DNA of 64,000 nucleotides from Rickettsia typhi. Its GTDB lineage: Bacteria > Pseudomonadota > Alphaproteobacteria > WRAU01 > Hepatincolaceae. The stretch is from positions 36,086 to 100,085 of the forward strand of contig CAMCZU010000002.1 in assembly GCA_945888065.1 (NCBI GenBank), in the 5' to 3' direction. Of the stretch, positions 40,107-50,748 are shown piece by piece (the stretch's first letter is position 1; each line of letters opens with the position of its first letter). A program made the translations under genes and the position numbers. The notes below the pieces were generated by a model. It was not told the origin of the DNA and ran no database searches. It was given only the letters and a program-made list of their open reading frames with translations.

Positions 40107-41621
40107 TTATGAATTAAGCTTTCTATAAAAGATCGCTTGAGCCATATGCCCACTATTAATATTGATTGAACTATCTAAATCTGCAATGGTTCTGGCAACT
40201 TTTATTAATCTAAAATATGCCCTAGAAGATAGTTTAAATTTATTAATAGAGGTTTGTAAGAGATCTTTTGCACTATTATCTAAATTTGCTGTTTCTTCTA
40301 AAATTTCTGAACTTGCTTGTGAATTAGTTAAAATATTGTATTTTTCATATCTTTTTTCTTGGATTTCTCTTGCTTTTAAAATATTATTCTGCATAGTTGT
40401 TAATAAATTTTTATCACTTTCTTCGTTTAATTCATTTACACTAACAGATGGAACATCTAATACAATATCTATTCTATCTACAATTGGACCTGAAATTTTA
40501 TTTATATAATTATTAGCACAAATAGGAGCTTTTGAACACTCTCTATCTTTATCCCCAAAATAACCACATTTACAAGGATTCATTGCTCCAATAAGCTGAA
40601 AATCTGCAGGGTATGTATAATGAAAATTTACTCTTGAAATATTAATAATACCTGTTTCAATTGGTTGCCTTAGTGTATCTAAAATATTTTGAGAAAACTC
40701 TGGTAATTCATCTAAAAATAATACACCCCTATGAGCTAAGGTTATTTCACCTGCTTTGGCTTTTTGCCCTCCTCCTACTAAAGATGGTGCTGATGCACTA
40801 TGATGAGGGCTTCTAAATGGACGTTGTGTGATTAAAGATTTATTTCTTAGCTCCCCTGCTATGGAATAAATTAAGCTTACTTCTAATGCCTCTTGTGTTG
40901 TAAGAGGAGGCAATAAACCACCTAAAGCATTTGCTAACATAGATTTACCACTACCTGGATGACCTATCATTAACAAATTATGCTTTCCTGCTGCTACTAC
41001 CTGTAATGCTTCTTTAGCAATTTTATGTCCTTTGATTGAGCCTATATCAACAAATTTTTGTTGCTCTTGTATTTCTCCTTCAAAATTAAATTGTGATTCA
41101 TCAATAAGAAGATTACCTTTAAAATGATTAATAATATCTATTAGATTCCCCGAAGGTAATAATTTTATTTTATTTTTTACAAAATACATCTCATTACACT
41201 GAGTTTTAGGAAAAATAAACCCATAGTTGTTTTGCAAAGCATAAATTGAACCTGCTAAACAACCATTAACTTCTTTTATTTCACCATCTAAAGCAATTTC
41301 TCCTATTGCTATATACTTGTCTAGTTCTTCTTTATTAATAACACCCATAGCACCTAAAATGGCTAAAGCTATTGGTAAATCAAAATGGCTACCTTCTTTA
41401 GTTAAATCTGCTGGGGATAAATTAATTGTAATTCTTGATAACGGCAATGATATCCCTAAAGAATAAAATGCTGAACGCAATCTTTCTTTACTTTCAGAAA
41501 CTGCTTTGTCTCCTAGCCCTACAATATTAAAAGCAGGGAGACCACTACTTAAAGATGCTTGAACATCTACATACTTGCTTATCATACCATCAAATACAAC
41601 AGAACCTACTCGTGAAATCAT
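40107..41621 (-). CDS. comM: YifB/ComM family Mg-chelatase-like ATPase
   Basis: VQASLSSGLPAFNIVGLGDKAVSESKERLRSA, GHPGSGKSMLANALGGLLPP, FRSPHHSAS, GAMNPCKCGYFG. Confidence 0.96.
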   Translation of the reverse strand: MISRVGSVVFDGMISKYVDVQASLSSGLPAFNIVGLGDKAVSESKERLRSAFYSLGISLPLSRITINLSPADLTKEGSHFDLPIALAILGAMGVINKEELDKYIAIGEIALDGEIKEVNGCLAGSIYALQNNYGFIFPKTQCNEMYFVKNKIKLLPSGNLIDIINHFKGNLLIDESQFNFEGEIQEQQKFVDIGSIKGHKIAKEALQVVAAGKHNLLMIGHPGSGKSMLANALGGLLPPLTTQEALEVSLIYSIAGELRNKSLITQRPFRSPHHSASAPSLVGGGQKAKAGEITLAHRGVLFLDELPEFSQNILDTLRQPIETGIINISRVNFHYTYPADFQLIGAMNPCKCGYFGDKDRECSKAPICANNYINKISGPIVDRIDIVLDVPSVSVNELNEESDKNLLTTMQNNILKAREIQEKRYEKYNILTNSQASSEILEETANLDNSAKDLLQTSINKFKLSSRAYFRLIKVARTIADLDSSININSGHMAQAIFYRKLNS

Positions 41622-41688
41622 AATTTTATACTAACTTTATTGTTTTGTTTATAGTGTATCACAAAATTCTACTTATTAGGTAGTAAAA

Positions 41689-42621
41689 TTAATATGCTAA
41701 TAAAGTTAGTTCTTTTAATATAAAATTATTGTTTAAGTTTACTATTTTAAATGTATAAGAAGGATTTAGTTTTTCTAAATATAATTTAATATGAAATAAT
41801 TCAATAGGATGATGATAAATAGCACAAGAAATTACAGGTTTGTATTGCTTGATAATGTTTTTTGCACCATACAATACTTGTAATCCCATTCCTTCGGCAT
41901 CAACTTTAATAAAACCAATATTCTTTGTGTTGCTGTAGTTATCTAAAGCAATTAATTTTACATCTTCTACCTTAGCTTTATAAGGTTTAAATATTAAAGA
42001 TGCTCCGTGATTTTGTTTATTAGAAATATAATTCATTTTTTTATAAGCATTTTTATAAAAAAGCCCTACATTTTCACTAATGCAAATATCTTGTAAATTG
42101 TTATTAATTATAGTGTTGCAAAGCAATTGATAATTATGACTATTAGGCTCAAAGCTAATAATTTTATTAGGTAAATACTTTAAAAAAATTAAACTAGAAT
42201 CTCCCCAAAAAGCACCTGCATCTATAAAGATTGTATTCTTTATTTTATTTTGAATATGCGTAGGTAAAAACTTTAACCCACAATGATACTTAAAAACATT
42301 AATCTCTAGTTTTTCTTCGCCTATTAGATTGTATTTATCATAATACATAGATATATTTTTTAAAAAATCTTTTTCTAATTTTTCTTCTTTACTATATCTA
42401 GTATCTTGTAGTTTATCTTTTTTAATTAAAAAATCTTTTGAAGGCAAAGGTAAACTTAATATCAAGTTTAAAAAAAACTCAACATTATGTTTACTTTTAT
42501 CATCTAAGTTAACAAATAAAGCAGATTTTTTTAAATAAAAACTTTTTTTAAAATTATAATAATAATTTTGAAAAAAATTGATATACGAATCAAATCCATA
42601 AGATACAAAATTTTTATACAC
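41689..42621 (-). CDS. FkbM family methyltransferase
   Basis: IFIDAGAFWGDSSLIFLKYLPNKIISFEPN, IGFIKVDAEGMGLQVLYGAKNII. Confidence 0.85.
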   Translation of the reverse strand: MYKNFVSYGFDSYINFFQNYYYNFKKSFYLKKSALFVNLDDKSKHNVEFFLNLILSLPLPSKDFLIKKDKLQDTRYSKEEKLEKDFLKNISMYYDKYNLIGEEKLEINVFKYHCGLKFLPTHIQNKIKNTIFIDAGAFWGDSSLIFLKYLPNKIISFEPNSHNYQLLCNTIINNNLQDICISENVGLFYKNAYKKMNYISNKQNHGASLIFKPYKAKVEDVKLIALDNYSNTKNIGFIKVDAEGMGLQVLYGAKNIIKQYKPVISCAIYHHPIELFHIKLYLEKLNPSYTFKIVNLNNNFILKELTLLAY

Positions 42622-43370
42622 TAATCTTTAGGTCTTTTTTTTCTCTTTGGTAATAAATTTACAAATTTATTTACATTTTGTGCTTTGCTTGCTTGCTGTG
42701 CTTCAAGCTCTTTTTTTGCTTTTTTTTCTGCTTGTTTTTTTTCATATTCTTGTAAAAAATCTTCTTCTTCTTTATTATGTTTAATTAAATCATTAAGCTC
42801 AGCAAGACGATTTCTAATTGTGCCCATACCTTCTGTTTTTTGAATTAAATGAGAAAAAGTAACATCTCTATAACATTCTTCTGCTATTTTTCTATTATGC
42901 TCATAAATTTTTGCTAACTTTAATTTTAAATCCATATCATTACTTCTTTTAATTAAGAAATAACAAAGTAATCCGCACAAAAATGGCAATATCCCTATAG
43001 GATACCACATTGTAAAACGTGGTAATTCAAAATAAGAAAAAGAAAAAAAAGCAATTACTAATAACACTATATACATTATACAAAATGTTAAAAAAAACCT
43101 TAATCCTTTAATTATTTTTTCAGTTAAAGTAAATCCTACTTTGTTAGGAGATTGATATAGGTTAGAGTATATATCAAAATATTTATATACTTGTGTATCA
43201 TCCATTGCTTTAAGCTTTGTTTGTAATACTCTATCTTGTGGTAATGTGTTTAATAGATCTGGGGAAACGTTGCTAAATTTTAATTTTTTTTCCCTTTTTG
43301 GTTGTTGTTTATTTTGTGTATTAGCATTCTGATTTGCTGTATTCACATTTGAATTATTATTATTGTTCAT
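42621..43370 (-). CDS. Hypothetical two-TM protein with Asn-rich N-terminus and coiled-coil basic C-terminus
   Basis: MNNNNNSNVNTANQNANTQNKQQPKREKK; two hydrophobic helices; KEEEDFLQEYEKKQAEKKAKKELEAQQ. Confidence 0.6.
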   Translation of the reverse strand: MNNNNNSNVNTANQNANTQNKQQPKREKKLKFSNVSPDLLNTLPQDRVLQTKLKAMDDTQVYKYFDIYSNLYQSPNKVGFTLTEKIIKGLRFFLTFCIMYIVLLVIAFFSFSYFELPRFTMWYPIGILPFLCGLLCYFLIKRSNDMDLKLKLAKIYEHNRKIAEECYRDVTFSHLIQKTEGMGTIRNRLAELNDLIKHNKEEEDFLQEYEKKQAEKKAKKELEAQQASKAQNVNKFVNLLPKRKKRPKD

Positions 43371-43483
43371 AAAATACTATCCATCTTATATATATTTTTT
43401 ATACAAATTATTTATACAAATATTAATCTAGTAAATAAAACATAAAAAGTAAACAAAAAAACATTAGAATGTATAAGATATAG

Positions 43484-44800
43484 CTATATTATATATTTTG
43501 ATAAATCAATATCTTCTTTAATATGATTAATTTTTTGTAAAACTATATCTTTATTTATAACTATTTTTGTATTTTTAGATTTTTTACTACCAAGATCTGT
43601 AGCAGTAAAGCTTATGTCTTCTAAAATTTTTTCTAAGATTGTATGTAATCTTCTGGCACCTATATTTTCTATGCTATTATTAAAATACTCTGTTAATTCT
43701 GCTATTTCATCAATTGCTTCATCTGTAAAGGATAAACTAACTCCTTCTGTTCCTAGCATTTCTATATATTGGCGAATTAGATTTGCTTTTGGTTCTGTTA
43801 AAATTCTTTTAAAATCTTCTTTTTTTAACGAACTTAGCTCTACTCTTATTGGGAATCTACCTTGTAATTCAGGAAGTAGATCTGATGGTTTACTCAAATG
43901 AAAAGCTCCTGATGCAATAAATAATATATAATCTGTTTTTATGTTACCATATTTTGTTGATACGTTTGTTCCCTCTACTAGTGGTAATAAGTCCCTTTGA
44001 ACTCCTTCACGGCTTACTTCACCTCTACCTTTGTTGTCATATCCTGATGCAATTTTATCTATTTCATCAATAAATACAATTCCATTATTTTCTACATTGT
44101 AAATTGCTTCTTCTATAATTTTATCTTGATCTATAAGTTTTTCGCTTTCATCTTCTGTAAGGATATTTAAAGCATCTTTAACATTTGTTTTTTTATTTTT
44201 ATATTTTTCTTTGCCTAAAATTGAATCAAGGCTAACCATACTCATTTGCATACCTTGCATATTTGGCATATCAAACATTGGTTTATTAGCTTGTTTATCT
44301 TTAATTTGAATTTCAATTTCTTTATCATCTAACTCACCACTTGCTAACATTTCTTTAAACTTTTTTTTAGTTTCAGATGTTGCATTTGATCCTGCTAAAA
44401 TATCAATGATTTTTTTACTTGCTTGGTTTTGTGCATCAACATAAATACTTTTTTTAAACTCTTGATTTTTTAAATTAATACTAACCTCTAATAGATCTCT
44501 TATGATTTGTTCTACATCACGACCAACATAACCAATCTCTGTAAATTTAGTTGCTTCTACTTTAATAAATGGAGAATTATCTAACTTTGCTAATCTTCTT
44601 GCAATTTCTGTTTTACCAACCCCTGTTTGCCCTATCATTAAAATATTTTTTGGCATTACTTCTTTTTGTAAATCTGCTGATAAATGCCTTCTTCTCCAAC
44701 GATTTCTCATAGCAATTGCAACTAGTTTTTTTGCTCTATCTTGCCCTACTATATTTTGATCTAATTCTGATACAATTTCTTGTGGTGTCCAATTTTTCAT
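43484..44800 (-). CDS. hslU: HslU ATPase
   Basis: TPQEIVSELDQNIVGQDRAKKLVAIAMRNRWRRR, MIGQTGVGKTEIARRLAKL, VFIDEIDKIA. Confidence 0.98.
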   Translation of the reverse strand: MKNWTPQEIVSELDQNIVGQDRAKKLVAIAMRNRWRRRHLSADLQKEVMPKNILMIGQTGVGKTEIARRLAKLDNSPFIKVEATKFTEIGYVGRDVEQIIRDLLEVSINLKNQEFKKSIYVDAQNQASKKIIDILAGSNATSETKKKFKEMLASGELDDKEIEIQIKDKQANKPMFDMPNMQGMQMSMVSLDSILGKEKYKNKKTNVKDALNILTEDESEKLIDQDKIIEEAIYNVENNGIVFIDEIDKIASGYDNKGRGEVSREGVQRDLLPLVEGTNVSTKYGNIKTDYILFIASGAFHLSKPSDLLPELQGRFPIRVELSSLKKEDFKRILTEPKANLIRQYIEMLGTEGVSLSFTDEAIDEIAELTEYFNNSIENIGARRLHTILEKILEDISFTATDLGSKKSKNTKIVINKDIVLQKINHIKEDIDLSKYII

Positions 44801-44819
44801 TTTTTTCTCTTAGATTTAT

Positions 44820-45350
44820 TTATATTTCTTCAACAACAACATTATGATTTGTATAAATACATAAATCACCTGCAATTTCAATACTTTTGGTAGCAATATC
44901 TTTTGCATCCATATTGTTTGGATATGCAAAAAATGCTTTAGCTGCTGAAAGTGCATAATTACCACCTGATCCTATTGCTATATATGGTTCATCTGGCTCT
45001 AATACATCTCCTGTTCCTGTTAGAACAAAAATTTTATCACCATCTGATACTATTAGCATAGCTTCTAATTTTCTTAAATATTTGTCTGTTCTCCATTCTT
45101 TTGCTAAATCTACACAAGCTCTCATTAATTGTGTTGGGTATTTTTCTAATTTCATTTCTAATTTTTCAAATAAAGTAAAAGCATCTGCTGTTGACCCTGC
45201 AAATCCAGCTATTATTTTATTATTTGCTCCTAATCTGCGAACTTTTTTTGCTTTATGCTTAATTACCGTATTACCTAAGGTAACTTGCCCATCACCTGCT
45301 ATTGCAACTTTACCATCTTTTTTAACACCTATAATTGTTGTAGCATGCAT
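44820..45350 (-). CDS. hslV: HslV protease
   Basis: [40 protein letters not shown]; adjacent to hslU. Confidence 0.98.
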   Translation of the reverse strand: MHATTIIGVKKDGKVAIAGDGQVTLGNTVIKHKAKKVRRLGANNKIIAGFAGSTADAFTLFEKLEMKLEKYPTQLMRACVDLAKEWRTDKYLRKLEAMLIVSDGDKIFVLTGTGDVLEPDEPYIAIGSGGNYALSAAKAFFAYPNNMDAKDIATKSIEIAGDLCIYTNHNVVVEEI

Positions 45351-45460
45351 TTTATTTATTACCTTTTTATTTATTTATATATCATTTTATATTTTATATT
45401 ATTATATCATATATAAGATAATATTTTTTTTATTGCAATTTTTTATAAAGATTTTTTACA

Positions 45461-45814
45461 ATGTATAATCAAAACAATGTTTTTGCTAAAATTATTAAAG
45501 GAGACATACCCTGCAACAAAATTTATGAAAATGAATATGCTCTTTCTTTTTATGATATTAATCCTCAGGCTCCAATTCATTTTTTAGTAATTCCTAAAAA
45601 ATCTTATATTGATATTATAGATTTTTCTCTTAATGCTTCTGCTTTAGAGTGTCAAATGTTTTACCAAGCAATTGAAAAAAGTGTATCTTTATTAAAAATT
45701 AGCAATGGTTTTAGAGTAATTTCTAATTGTGGAATAAATGGATGCCAAGAAGTTCCACATTTTCATTATCATATTTTAGCAGGTAAAAACTTAGGTAAAA
45801 TGATTTGTATTTAA
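45461..45814 (+). CDS. HIT family hydrolase
   Basis: FAKIIKGDIPCNKIYENEYALSFYDINPQAPIHFLVIPK; HIT motif PHFHYHILAG. Confidence 0.95.
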   Translation: MYNQNNVFAKIIKGDIPCNKIYENEYALSFYDINPQAPIHFLVIPKKSYIDIIDFSLNASALECQMFYQAIEKSVSLLKISNGFRVISNCGINGCQEVPHFHYHILAGKNLGKMICI

Positions 45815-46452
45815 GAAACTAAAGATATTTTGTAATTATCTTGATATTGCTTTGTATGATTAGACAAAATATCTAATACCTCTGTGGATCTTTTATCTGT
45901 GCTTTGACCTTTTGCTATGTAAACCAGTGATGTTTTTTGATTTTCATTAAAATAATTAACAAAACTACTCCAAATTTCATCTCTTTGCTCTATTGACATT
46001 CTATCTGTTAAAATTTCAAAATCATTAAATGGAGGAACCAAAATACTGATAATTTTAGACATAATATCTATAGATTTATTGTGCATATCTAAAAGCACAC
46101 TATGGTAGTCTGAACTATCTTTGCTTTTTGAAATAAAATATTGTGTGTATAAATATGTATCTATACAAGATCTATCAGTAATAATTAATCTATCATCATT
46201 TTTTTTATTTAAATAATAATTAATTAAATTATACCCTAAATCAAAAGCTTGTTTTTGTGAAAAAATAACTTCATCAAAATCAAAACCATTACCATTTAAA
46301 GAAAAACCAATATTAAATAAACCAGTATTGATTTCTTTAAAAATTTTATAATCTTGGTTGCTAAAATTTAATGCATATTCATTTGAAATTTTATTTACAA
46401 GGCTTGTTTTGCCTACACCATGAGAACCACTAAAACTAAGAATTATTGCCAT
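45811..46452 (-). CDS. P-loop ATP-binding protein, NadR/deoxynucleoside-kinase-like
   Basis: FSGSHGVGKTSLVNKI Walker A; IITDRSCIDTYLYTQYF. Confidence 0.7.
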   Translation of the reverse strand: MAIILSFSGSHGVGKTSLVNKISNEYALNFSNQDYKIFKEINTGLFNIGFSLNGNGFDFDEVIFSQKQAFDLGYNLINYYLNKKNDDRLIITDRSCIDTYLYTQYFISKSKDSSDYHSVLLDMHNKSIDIMSKIISILVPPFNDFEILTDRMSIEQRDEIWSSFVNYFNENQKTSLVYIAKGQSTDKRSTEVLDILSNHTKQYQDNYKISLVS

Positions 46453-46505
46453 TACTGAATGTTTTTTATATGAATTAAATATAATAAAATAATAAGCTAT
46501 TTATA

Positions 46506-47060
46506 TTAATTATCAATAGAATATATTTTTAAATTTGTGTGTGCTATAATTTTACTATGTTTAAGTTTTAAATTATTTAAAAAAATATCTTTATTACTTT
46601 CTATTATAAAAATACAATCTTTTTCCCACATATCTTGCTTTAGCAAATTAGTTATAGATTCTGTAATTAAATTAGAATCATATGGAGGATCTAAAAAAAC
46701 TATAGAAAACTTTTTATTATAACTATTAAATTTTAATTTTTGCGAATCACCTTGCAAGATATCATAATCTATAAATTGTTTATAAGTTAATTTTTGTAAA
46801 TTATGTTTTAATAATTGTAATGACTTTATATAGTTGTCTACAAATAACACAAAAGAAGCCCCCCTTGATAAGCACTCAATACCTAAGGCTCCACTACCTG
46901 CAAATAAATCTAAAACATTTGTATTTTTTAAATGCATTGGATAATGATGAGATAACAAATTAAAAAGCGTTTCTTTTGCTCTATCTGTGGTTGGTCTAAT
47001 TTTATTATCTTCTGCAAATGATAATTTTTTACCCTTATGATACCCTGAAATAATTCTCAT
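46506..47060 (-). CDS. rsmD: 16S rRNA (guanine(966)-N(2))-methyltransferase
   Basis: MRIISGYHKGKKLSF, IRPTTDRAKETLFNLL, VLDLFAGSGALGIECLSRGA, FLDPPYDSNL. Confidence 0.96.
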   Translation of the reverse strand: MRIISGYHKGKKLSFAEDNKIRPTTDRAKETLFNLLSHHYPMHLKNTNVLDLFAGSGALGIECLSRGASFVLFVDNYIKSLQLLKHNLQKLTYKQFIDYDILQGDSQKLKFNSYNKKFSIVFLDPPYDSNLITESITNLLKQDMWEKDCIFIIESNKDIFLNNLKLKHSKIIAHTNLKIYSIDN

Positions 47061-47072
47061 TGAATATTAAGC

Positions 47073-47792
47073 TTACTTCATTAATTTTTCTATTTGCTTT
47101 AAATCAAGCTCTCTTAGCTCTCCCTCTTGCATATCTTCTAGTTTATATGGTCCAAAGCTAATTCTAATTAATCTATTAACTTGTAAATTTAGATATTCAC
47201 AAATGTGACGAATTTCTCTATTTTTACCCTCTGTAATGGCAAATTCTATCCAACAATTAGAATTTTTAGAACTTAATAAATTAGCAATAATTGGCTTATA
47301 GTAAATTCCATCTATAGTTATTCCCATTGATAGCTTTTCTAAATCATTTTGGCTAACCTTGCCGTAGGCTCTTACTTTGTATACTCTTTTAAAACTTTCT
47401 GTTTTAGAAGTAAGCTTTGTGCTTAATGTAGGAGAATTTGTTAATAATAAAAGCCCTTCTGAATTAATATCTAATCTACCTACATATACTAATCGTGGAA
47501 GTTTTTTACTAATTTGATTTAATTTATCATAAATTGTTTCTCTTCCTTTTTCATCCATAGCAGAACAAATAACCCCAAGGGGCTTATAATAAGCATATAA
47601 CATAGGTTTTATATGAGACTTAAGCTCTACATTTTCTACCATAATTTTATCATTTTTAGATACTAAAAATGCTGGGGTTTTCACTAAAACTCCATTAACT
47701 TTAACCTCACCTGCTACAATTAATCGCTCTGCATTACGCCTTGAACAATAACCTAAATGTGCAATTCTTTTTGCTATTCTATCTGTTTCCAT
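47073..47792 (-). CDS. RsuA/RluB family pseudouridine synthase
   Basis: S4 domain AKRIAHLGYCSRRNAERLI; YYKPLGVICS; VGRLDINSEGLLLLTN; TEGKNREIRHICEYL. Confidence 0.95.
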   Translation of the reverse strand: METDRIAKRIAHLGYCSRRNAERLIVAGEVKVNGVLVKTPAFLVSKNDKIMVENVELKSHIKPMLYAYYKPLGVICSAMDEKGRETIYDKLNQISKKLPRLVYVGRLDINSEGLLLLTNSPTLSTKLTSKTESFKRVYKVRAYGKVSQNDLEKLSMGITIDGIYYKPIIANLLSSKNSNCWIEFAITEGKNREIRHICEYLNLQVNRLIRISFGPYKLEDMQEGELRELDLKQIEKLMK

Positions 47793-47842
47793 AGTTTTTT
47801 ACTTATATTCACATTGTTTTTTTATTATACAGGCTATTATAA

Positions 47843-48784
47843 TCATTTAATTAATAACTTCAAAATATTAACTGCATTTAAAGAAGCACCTATTCTTATA
47901 TTGTCTCCTAAAATCCATAAACTTATGCCATTTTCAATAGTTGTATCCCTTTTTAACCTTGCTATATGCACATAATTAGAGCCTTGAATTTCTTTTTGAT
48001 TAGGATAATTTGATTTTTCATAATATATAAGATTATTATCTTTTTTTATAATATCTTCAATCAACTCTAAATCAATATTATCTTTAAATTCTATATTAAC
48101 AAACATACAATGCCCATACAATATTGGAACCCTTGCACAATTAGAATGTATAGCTAACAAAGGATTGCTTAAAATCTTTTTACTCTCTTGCACCATTTTA
48201 TATTCTTCTTTTGAAGAATTATCTTGCAATAAAATATCTATCATAGGTATACATTTATTAGCATAATCTGAATCAAAATTATTAATTGCATTAATACCAG
48301 CCCCAGAAACACTTTGATAAGTAGATACTATAACCCTTTTTACACTATAATATGTTAAAATATTATAAATACCCAATAACATTATAATTGTTGAACAATT
48401 AGGATTAGCTATAATGTTTCTATTTTTTACTAAGGAAATATCTTGAGAATTAATTTGAGGAATAATAAGTGGAATATCTGCATCATAACGAAAACAAGAT
48501 GAATTATCTATTACCATAATCCCTTTTTTTGATAAAAAAGGAACCCAAATAGAACTTAAAGCATTATCTAAACAACAAATTACTATATTTACTAAAGAAA
48601 AATCAAAATTATTTATATTGTTTACTATTAAATTTTCATCTCTAAATTTAATAACTTTCCCATCAGAAGATTGTGATGCTATTGCATAAACTTTATTTAT
48701 TGATAAGTTATTATTAGCTAATAACCACAATACATCTAACCCTACTAAACCTGTAGCACCTAATACTGCTATGTTATATTTCAT
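47843..48784 (-). CDS. asd: Aspartate-semialdehyde dehydrogenase
   Basis: VLGATGLVGLDVLWLLA, VIDNSSCFRYD, IANPNCSTI, YQSVSGAGINAI. Confidence 0.96.
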   Translation of the reverse strand: MKYNIAVLGATGLVGLDVLWLLANNNLSINKVYAIASQSSDGKVIKFRDENLIVNNINNFDFSLVNIVICCLDNALSSIWVPFLSKKGIMVIDNSSCFRYDADIPLIIPQINSQDISLVKNRNIIANPNCSTIIMLLGIYNILTYYSVKRVIVSTYQSVSGAGINAINNFDSDYANKCIPMIDILLQDNSSKEEYKMVQESKKILSNPLLAIHSNCARVPILYGHCMFVNIEFKDNIDLELIEDIIKKDNNLIYYEKSNYPNQKEIQGSNYVHIARLKRDTTIENGISLWILGDNIRIGASLNAVNILKLLIK

Positions 48785-49946
48785 TTATAATCTCTTTAAT
48801 TGTATTAATGTTTTGAATTAAAGCTACTCTTATATATTTGCTTCCTATATGTTTATATTTATCATCTACAAAATCAGATCCACACATTACTGCTATCCCT
48901 TTATTTAATAATATGTTGCTAAATTGTTTATCATCTATATTCTTTGGAACTTCTTGCCATAAAAAAATACTTCCTTTAGAATAAACCGCCTCTAAGCAAT
49001 TAAATTTATCTACAAACATTTTTTTTAATAATTGAGCTTTTAAAGCATAGTTTTGCCTACTTTGTGGTAAAATTTTATCTGAAGCATCTAGTGCTATTTT
49101 ACCCATTGATTGAATAATTGATGGAACTCCATCATTATACATATTTGATAATTTATAAAACTTATTAATTAAGCTTTTGTCTCCTGCTATAAAGCCTATC
49201 CTATGATTTGTCATATTAAAAGATTTTGATAATGAAAAAAATGCTAATACACCTTGCTGAGTTAACTCTAAAATAGATGTTTGTTTTTGGTTAAAATAAA
49301 TATCTATATATGCTTCATCGCTAAGTAAAATTATATTGTATTTATGGCACCACTTAATTAAATCTAATAAATAATCTTTAGGTGCTATTGCTCCTGTAGG
49401 TGAATTCGGATAGTTTATCCAAATATATTTTGCTTTATTACAAATATCTATTGGTATTGAGTGAAAATCAATTAAAAAATTATTTTCTTGTAATAATGGA
49501 ACCATATAAATGTTTGCATTAAACAATTGAGCTCCTGTTTTAAAATTTGGATAACAGGGATTTGGGCAAATTATTACATCATCTTTATCATTTAAAAAAA
49601 TTCTAGGAACTAAAGTAATTGCAGTTTTAGAACCATTGGTAATTAAAATATTTTCTGTATCTAACACTACATTATGCTCTTTTGCTAAATATTGTTGCGC
49701 TGAGATTAAAAAATCTTTATCTCCTGTGTTTCCTGGATATCCTTTGTTTGCATAATCTTGATAATTAAGATTAAATTTATTTACTAAATATGGATTTATA
49801 CCCTCAATTTTTGCTGGATCTCCTACTCCAAAATCTATAATATATTTACCTTTGCTTTTTAAGAGTTGTATTTTTGAATCTAAATCATCAAAAGGATTAA
49901 TCTGTTGATTATTTGCTATACAATTAGCCCAATATTCTTTTATCAT
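48774..49946 (-). CDS. PLP-dependent class I/II aminotransferase, presumed DAP-pathway aminotransferase
   Basis: INYPNSPTGAIAPKDYL, LLSDEAYIDIYF, SLSKSFNMTNHRIGF (PLP Lys); lies between dapF and asd. Confidence 0.85.
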   Translation of the reverse strand: MIKEYWANCIANNQQINPFDDLDSKIQLLKSKGKYIIDFGVGDPAKIEGINPYLVNKFNLNYQDYANKGYPGNTGDKDFLISAQQYLAKEHNVVLDTENILITNGSKTAITLVPRIFLNDKDDVIICPNPCYPNFKTGAQLFNANIYMVPLLQENNFLIDFHSIPIDICNKAKYIWINYPNSPTGAIAPKDYLLDLIKWCHKYNIILLSDEAYIDIYFNQKQTSILELTQQGVLAFFSLSKSFNMTNHRIGFIAGDKSLINKFYKLSNMYNDGVPSIIQSMGKIALDASDKILPQSRQNYALKAQLLKKMFVDKFNCLEAVYSKGSIFLWQEVPKNIDDKQFSNILLNKGIAVMCGSDFVDDKYKHIGSKYIRVALIQNINTIKEIINEI

Positions 49947-49950
49947 TTTC

Positions 49951-50748
49951 TTAAATTACTACTCCTTTGTATATAATATCTACTAAACCTTTTAATTCTA
50001 TAATAGTAGGATAAATCTTTATATCTAAAAACCCACCTTTTGATTCTACTCTTATAGTGTCTGAACTATTATGTAAAAACGAATAAACCAAAGAAACAGC
50101 ACAAGCTCCTGAACCACAAGATAATGTTTCACCTGCACCTCTTTCATATACTCGCATTTTTAATTTATTAACTGCTAAAACTTGATAAAACTCTATGTTA
50201 ATACCATTTGGAAAAACATCTTTCTTTCTTGTAATTTCTTTTGAATAAGCATTAATATCTAAATTATCTAAATTATCTTTATATAAAATAACACAATGAG
50301 GATTCCCTATATCTACATAATAATACTCAAATGTTTTATCTAAAATTGTAAAATATTTACTTACATAATTAATTGCTTTATATGGCAACTGAATTTTTAC
50401 TATGGAATTATCTAATACCTCTGCTTTTACTGCAAAATCTCCACTATGAATTATACAAACATTTTTTATGTATCCTAAATAATGCAATAAATAAGCTACA
50501 CATCTAAAAGCATTCCCACATATTTTTGAATAAGAACCATCTGCATTATACATATCCATATAATAATTATCATTTTTTTTACTTATAAATACTAAGCCAT
50601 CACTGCCTATTCCAAAATTACGATTACTTAATATCACAGCATATTTAGCAATATCTAAAATATTATAGTTATTGTTTATGCAATCTATATAAATATAATC
50701 ATTTCCTAGCGATTGCATTTTGTAAAAATTTAAGTTTTGAAGACTCAT
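49951..50748 (-). CDS. dapF: Diaminopimelate epimerase
   Basis: FYKMQSLGNDYIYID, SKICGNAFRCVAYLL, GAGETLSCGSGACAVSL catalytic Cys pair. Confidence 0.97.
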   Translation of the reverse strand: MSLQNLNFYKMQSLGNDYIYIDCINNNYNILDIAKYAVILSNRNFGIGSDGLVFISKKNDNYYMDMYNADGSYSKICGNAFRCVAYLLHYLGYIKNVCIIHSGDFAVKAEVLDNSIVKIQLPYKAINYVSKYFTILDKTFEYYYVDIGNPHCVILYKDNLDNLDINAYSKEITRKKDVFPNGINIEFYQVLAVNKLKMRVYERGAGETLSCGSGACAVSLVYSFLHNSSDTIRVESKGGFLDIKIYPTIIELKGLVDIIYKGVVI

